From: Microcaldota archaeon
GTDB taxonomy: Archaea > Micrarchaeota > Micrarchaeia > Micrarchaeales > Micrarchaeaceae
Reading direction: 5' to 3'
DNA length: 36,237 nt
Assembly (NCBI GenBank): GCA_028866775.1
Contig: JAGWHK010000002.1
Span: forward strand, 1 to 36,237
Position numbers and translations under genes: made by a program. The notes under the pieces are model-generated. The model had not been told where the DNA came from and did no database searches. It worked only from the letters and a program-made list of their open reading frames with translations. Positions 34,418-36,237 of this stretch are shown piece by piece (the stretch's first letter is position 1; every line of letters starts with the position of its first letter).

Positions 34418-35239
34418 ATGGCAGCTAAATCTAGCTCTAGAATTGATTATCCACCGATGATTGTGGGGGTTGGCAGGGATTTTGCAGTCGATCTGGCCAG
34501 GGAGGCGGGAAAGATAATCAGGCGCGACTTCAAGCTTGGCATGGAGAAAATGCTCAAGTCCGACAACAGCATCGTTACACCCACGGACATCAAGGTTAAT
34601 GAGATGGTGGTGAGGGAGGTCCGAGATAGATTCCCAACCCATGATGTTGTGGCGGAGGAAGGCAGTTACAAAGTCAACAAGGCCAGGAGCACTTACAGGT
34701 GGGTATGCGACCCTATAGATGGGACTGTAGTCTATTCGCATGGTGTGCCAACCAGCGTCTTCTCCCTCGCTCTGACTAAGAACGGGAGACCGCTAGTAGG
34801 TGTCGTTTATGACCCGTTCCTAGACAGGATGTTTGTTGCCCCTACGCCAAGAGGCACAGATCTTAATGGGGAGCAGGTAAGGGTCTCCAGGAACGACAGG
34901 CTCAAGGGCTCGATCATAGGGCTCAGCTACTGGAACGGGGCGCAGGTCGGGCTCTCTAAACTGCACGAGAGATTGGTCGATTCTGGGGCAAAAGTGCTTA
35001 TGCTTGGCTCTATAACGTATATGGGGGCCATGGTTGCCGCAGGGGAGTTCACCGCCTCGGTCCATCCAGCAAGGGCCGCATATGACAGCACTGCATTGAA
35101 GATAATAGTAGAAGAGGCTGGAGGAAGGGTAACTGACCTCTTTGGTAAGGACCCGAGGAGATGGGACGAAAGGCTTAAGGGCTCGATCATGTCGAACGGT
35201 TTGCTGCATGACAAGCTGGTAAGGCTAATGAGAGAGTGA
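34418..35239 (+). CDS. Inositol-monophosphatase-family phosphatase
   Basis: A 273-aa lithium-sensitive-type phosphatase; archaeal members act on inositol-1-phosphate and/or fructose-1,6-bisphosphate. Metal ligands are present: A-E-E-G (E80/E81), D-P-I-D-G-T (D98, D101) and the late Asp (D223) in A-Y-D-S-T-A-L-K-I-I-V-E-E-A-G-G, where Tyr replaces the usual Trp of the W-D motif. Length is normal. It would feed sugar or inositol-phospholipid synthesis, which fits the neighbouring lipid and glycan genes, but gluconeogenesis is equally possible. The gene has its own promoter with an overlapping inverted repeat and is separated from the GT2 stop by 53 bp. Confidence 0.92.
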   Translation: MAAKSSSRIDYPPMIVGVGRDFAVDLAREAGKIIRRDFKLGMEKMLKSDNSIVTPTDIKVNEMVVREVRDRFPTHDVVAEEGSYKVNKARSTYRWVCDPIDGTVVYSHGVPTSVFSLALTKNGRPLVGVVYDPFLDRMFVAPTPRGTDLNGEQVRVSRNDRLKGSIIGLSYWNGAQVGLSKLHERLVDSGAKVLMLGSITYMGAMVAAGEFTASVHPARAAYDSTALKIIVEEAGGRVTDLFGKDPRRWDERLKGSIMSNGLLHDKLVRLMRE

Positions 35240-35283
35240 GATAGGGCCCAAATCCTTAATATCTTTTTGCCAAATTGGTTACT

Positions 35284-35814
35284 ATGAAGCTAGTAGTCAT
35301 ATATGGTCCTCCCGCAGTCGGGAAGCTTACTGTGGCGAGGGAGCTCTCCAAGCTCACGGGTTATAAGGTCCTGCATAACCACCTCGCAATAGATTTGGTT
35401 GAATCGGTTTTTGACAGGAACAGCCAAAAGTTCTGGGAGCTTATAGACCATTACCGCCTCCAGCTTGTCGACGTCGCCGGAAAAGAGAAGATCAGTGGAA
35501 TGATAATGACATCGGTGAACATCAAAGGCCAGGATGACCTGTTCATAAGCAACCTGAAGGAAACAGTAGAGGGAAACTCTGGAACGGTGCATTTTGTCCG
35601 CCTGAGCTGTGGGATCGATAAACTCAGGGAGAGGCTTGTGGAACCGTCCAGGGCGAAGCACGGAAAGCTTGTTGATGTGGGGTTGTTCGATGACTTTGTG
35701 TCAAAGCACCAGGTCTTCGAGCCTATCGAGTCCGTAGATTCGCTTAGTATAGATAATACGGACGTCCCGGCGTCTGAGGCTGCAAAGAGGATAGTGGAGC
35801 ACTATAGGCTCTAG
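35284..35814 (+). CDS. P-loop kinase-like protein (AAA_33 / shikimate-kinase-like fold)
   Basis: A 176-aa NTPase. The Walker A motif is G-P-P-A-V-G-K-L-T at residues 8-16, followed by A-R-E-L-S-K-L-T-G-Y-K-V-L-H-N-H, like small-molecule kinases. A lid-like R-E-R-L-V-E-P-S-R region lies near residue 120, and the C-terminus has the I-D-N-T-D strand seen in adenylate/shikimate kinase relatives. The frame opens at TTG 35275, but ATG 35284 is exactly ~26 nt from the TTAATATC box, suggesting leaderless initiation. The substrate is unknown. It is a single gene between the IMPase-family gene and a convergent small ORF. Confidence 0.85.
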   Translation: MKLVVIYGPPAVGKLTVARELSKLTGYKVLHNHLAIDLVESVFDRNSQKFWELIDHYRLQLVDVAGKEKISGMIMTSVNIKGQDDLFISNLKETVEGNSGTVHFVRLSCGIDKLRERLVEPSRAKHGKLVDVGLFDDFVSKHQVFEPIESVDSLSIDNTDVPASEAAKRIVEHYRL

Positions 35815-35866
35815 TTCTTCGAGTTCTACGATTAGCCGCTGCGTGAGCGCGCAGCAGGTTTTGGAA

Positions 35867-36040
35867 TTATGCTCTTGCTGGAGTGAGGCTGTTGCCTTCG
35901 GTCTCCACGCCGTTACCCCTCTTCATTGCCGCAAGAAGCTTCTGGTACGCAATTCCGCCCTGTTGCCTGACCGGTTCTGTTTCGCGGAGCGTCCATAACA
36001 GGTTCTTCGCCTTGGGGGTATCCTTCAACGTACGTGCCAT
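35867..36040 (-). CDS. 57-aa basic hypothetical protein
   Basis: A short frame on the minus strand, rich in Lys, Arg and Gln (M-A-R-T-L-K-D-T-P-K-A-K-N-L-L-W at the start, then a helix with Q-K-L-L-A-A-M-K-R). It has no signal peptide or Cys. A TATA-like TATAAAAAG at 36056-36064 and another AT-rich box at 36066-36075 lie 20-30 nt upstream, as at other starts in this window, which is the main reason to accept it. It converges on the kinase gene. No family recognised. Confidence 0.55.
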   Translation of the reverse strand: MARTLKDTPKAKNLLWTLRETEPVRQQGGIAYQKLLAAMKRGNGVETEGNSLTPARA

Positions 36041-36086
36041 CTATGCACCAATCGTCTTTTTATACTGCTTATCGAAGGATATTTAG

Positions 36087-36164
36087 ACTTTTCCTGCGGG
36101 TGTGGCCATTGTCAAACTAGCCATCCCAGGGTACTAAAAGCTCCACCAAACAACCAGCTTCGCC
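36087..36164. other. Short intergenic stretch without a recognised gene
   Basis: Between the small basic ORF's promoter and the possible partial gene at the right edge, I see no ORF above a 13-codon frame (minus strand, starting M-A-S-L-T-M) and no tRNA-like fold. A small RNA cannot be excluded. Confidence 0.4.
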
Positions 36165-36236
36165 CTACTTTTTGTTTAAGTACGCAATTCTAAGCCTTCT
36201 GATAACCTCTTTGGACCTTAGAGACAACTCCGCAAA
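36165..36236 (-). CDS. Possible C-terminal fragment of a gene running in from the right edge
   Basis: On the minus strand an open frame enters from beyond the window and ends at a TAG: 23 residues, F-A-E-L-S-L-R-S-K-E-V-I-R-R-L-R-I-A-Y-L then N-K-K. The basic, helical composition is protein-like but the fragment is too short to identify or to be sure it is coding. Confidence 0.3.
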   Translation of the reverse strand, partial: FAELSLRSKEVIRRLRIAYLNKK

Positions 36237-36237
36237 A

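Noticed and set aside
35883-36086. 67-codon plus-strand frame near the right edge
   Set aside because: Lies opposite the 57-aa minus-strand ORF that has a TATA box at leaderless distance; the plus frame has no such signal.
1-36237. Transposase, integrase or phage genes
   Set aside because: No translated frame shows DDE, tyrosine or serine recombinase motifs or phage structural features, despite two tRNA genes that could serve as integration sites.

Overview
The window reads as an archaeal chromosome segment, most likely from a small-genome DPANN-type lineage. An acidophilic Micrarchaeota/ARMAN-like organism is my best guess, but it is an inference from gene content and not proven. The archaeal assignment rests on an archaeal-type YchF GTPase, a PriL-type primase subunit, a Sec61-beta-type SecG, DUF460, an archaeal translin-like protein, class III (pilin-like) signal peptides, isoprenyl diphosphate synthases, tRNAs without encoded CCA and an isolated 5S rRNA gene. 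TATA-like boxes sit about 22-30 nt ahead of many start codons, which suggests largely leaderless transcription. I used that spacing to choose several starts. Coding density is very high and gaps are usually only a few bases.

Layout. Positions 1-200 hold short inverted and tandem repeats and tRNA-Glu(CTC). From 206 to 6338, all on the minus strand, lie a hypothetical protein, a tandem pair of secreted/anchored YVTN beta-propeller proteins with class III signal peptides, a DUF460 RNase H-fold protein and a membrane-anchored DsbA-like protein that has lost its active-site cysteines. From 6414 to 14037 is mostly housekeeping: tRNA-Arg(CCT) just downstream of argS, an AbrB-type regulator, secG (51 aa), a small membrane protein, YchF, an APC permease, and a primase large subunit whose C-terminal domain looks PriX-like, followed by a 45-aa zinc-finger protein and a small beta-rich protein. 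A coiled-coil protein, 5S rRNA and a helical hypothetical protein follow.

From 16011 to 26096 is a single 3361-codon gene. It encodes a giant secreted single-pass protein with five Ig/PKD-like repeats, Cys-rich and propeller-like regions, a 16-serine microsatellite tract, one C-terminal membrane helix and a cytoplasmic tail containing a degenerate J-like domain. It has its own strong TATA box. Upstream of it are an OGG1-type 8-oxoguanine glycosylase and a translin-family protein.

From 27713 to 35814 is an envelope and lipid section. It holds two tandem isoprenyl diphosphate synthases plus a tiny membrane protein, a GT-C membrane glycosyltransferase divergent from a radical SAM protein, a signal-peptide/TM surface protein, a GT2 dolichol-phosphate-mannose-synthase-like enzyme, an inositol-monophosphatase-family enzyme and a P-loop kinase. 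Taken together with the propeller pair and the giant protein, the window is unusually rich in cell-surface functions. The giant envelope-spanning protein and the pilin-signal propellers are the best candidates for undescribed biology, for example cell-cell contact with a host.
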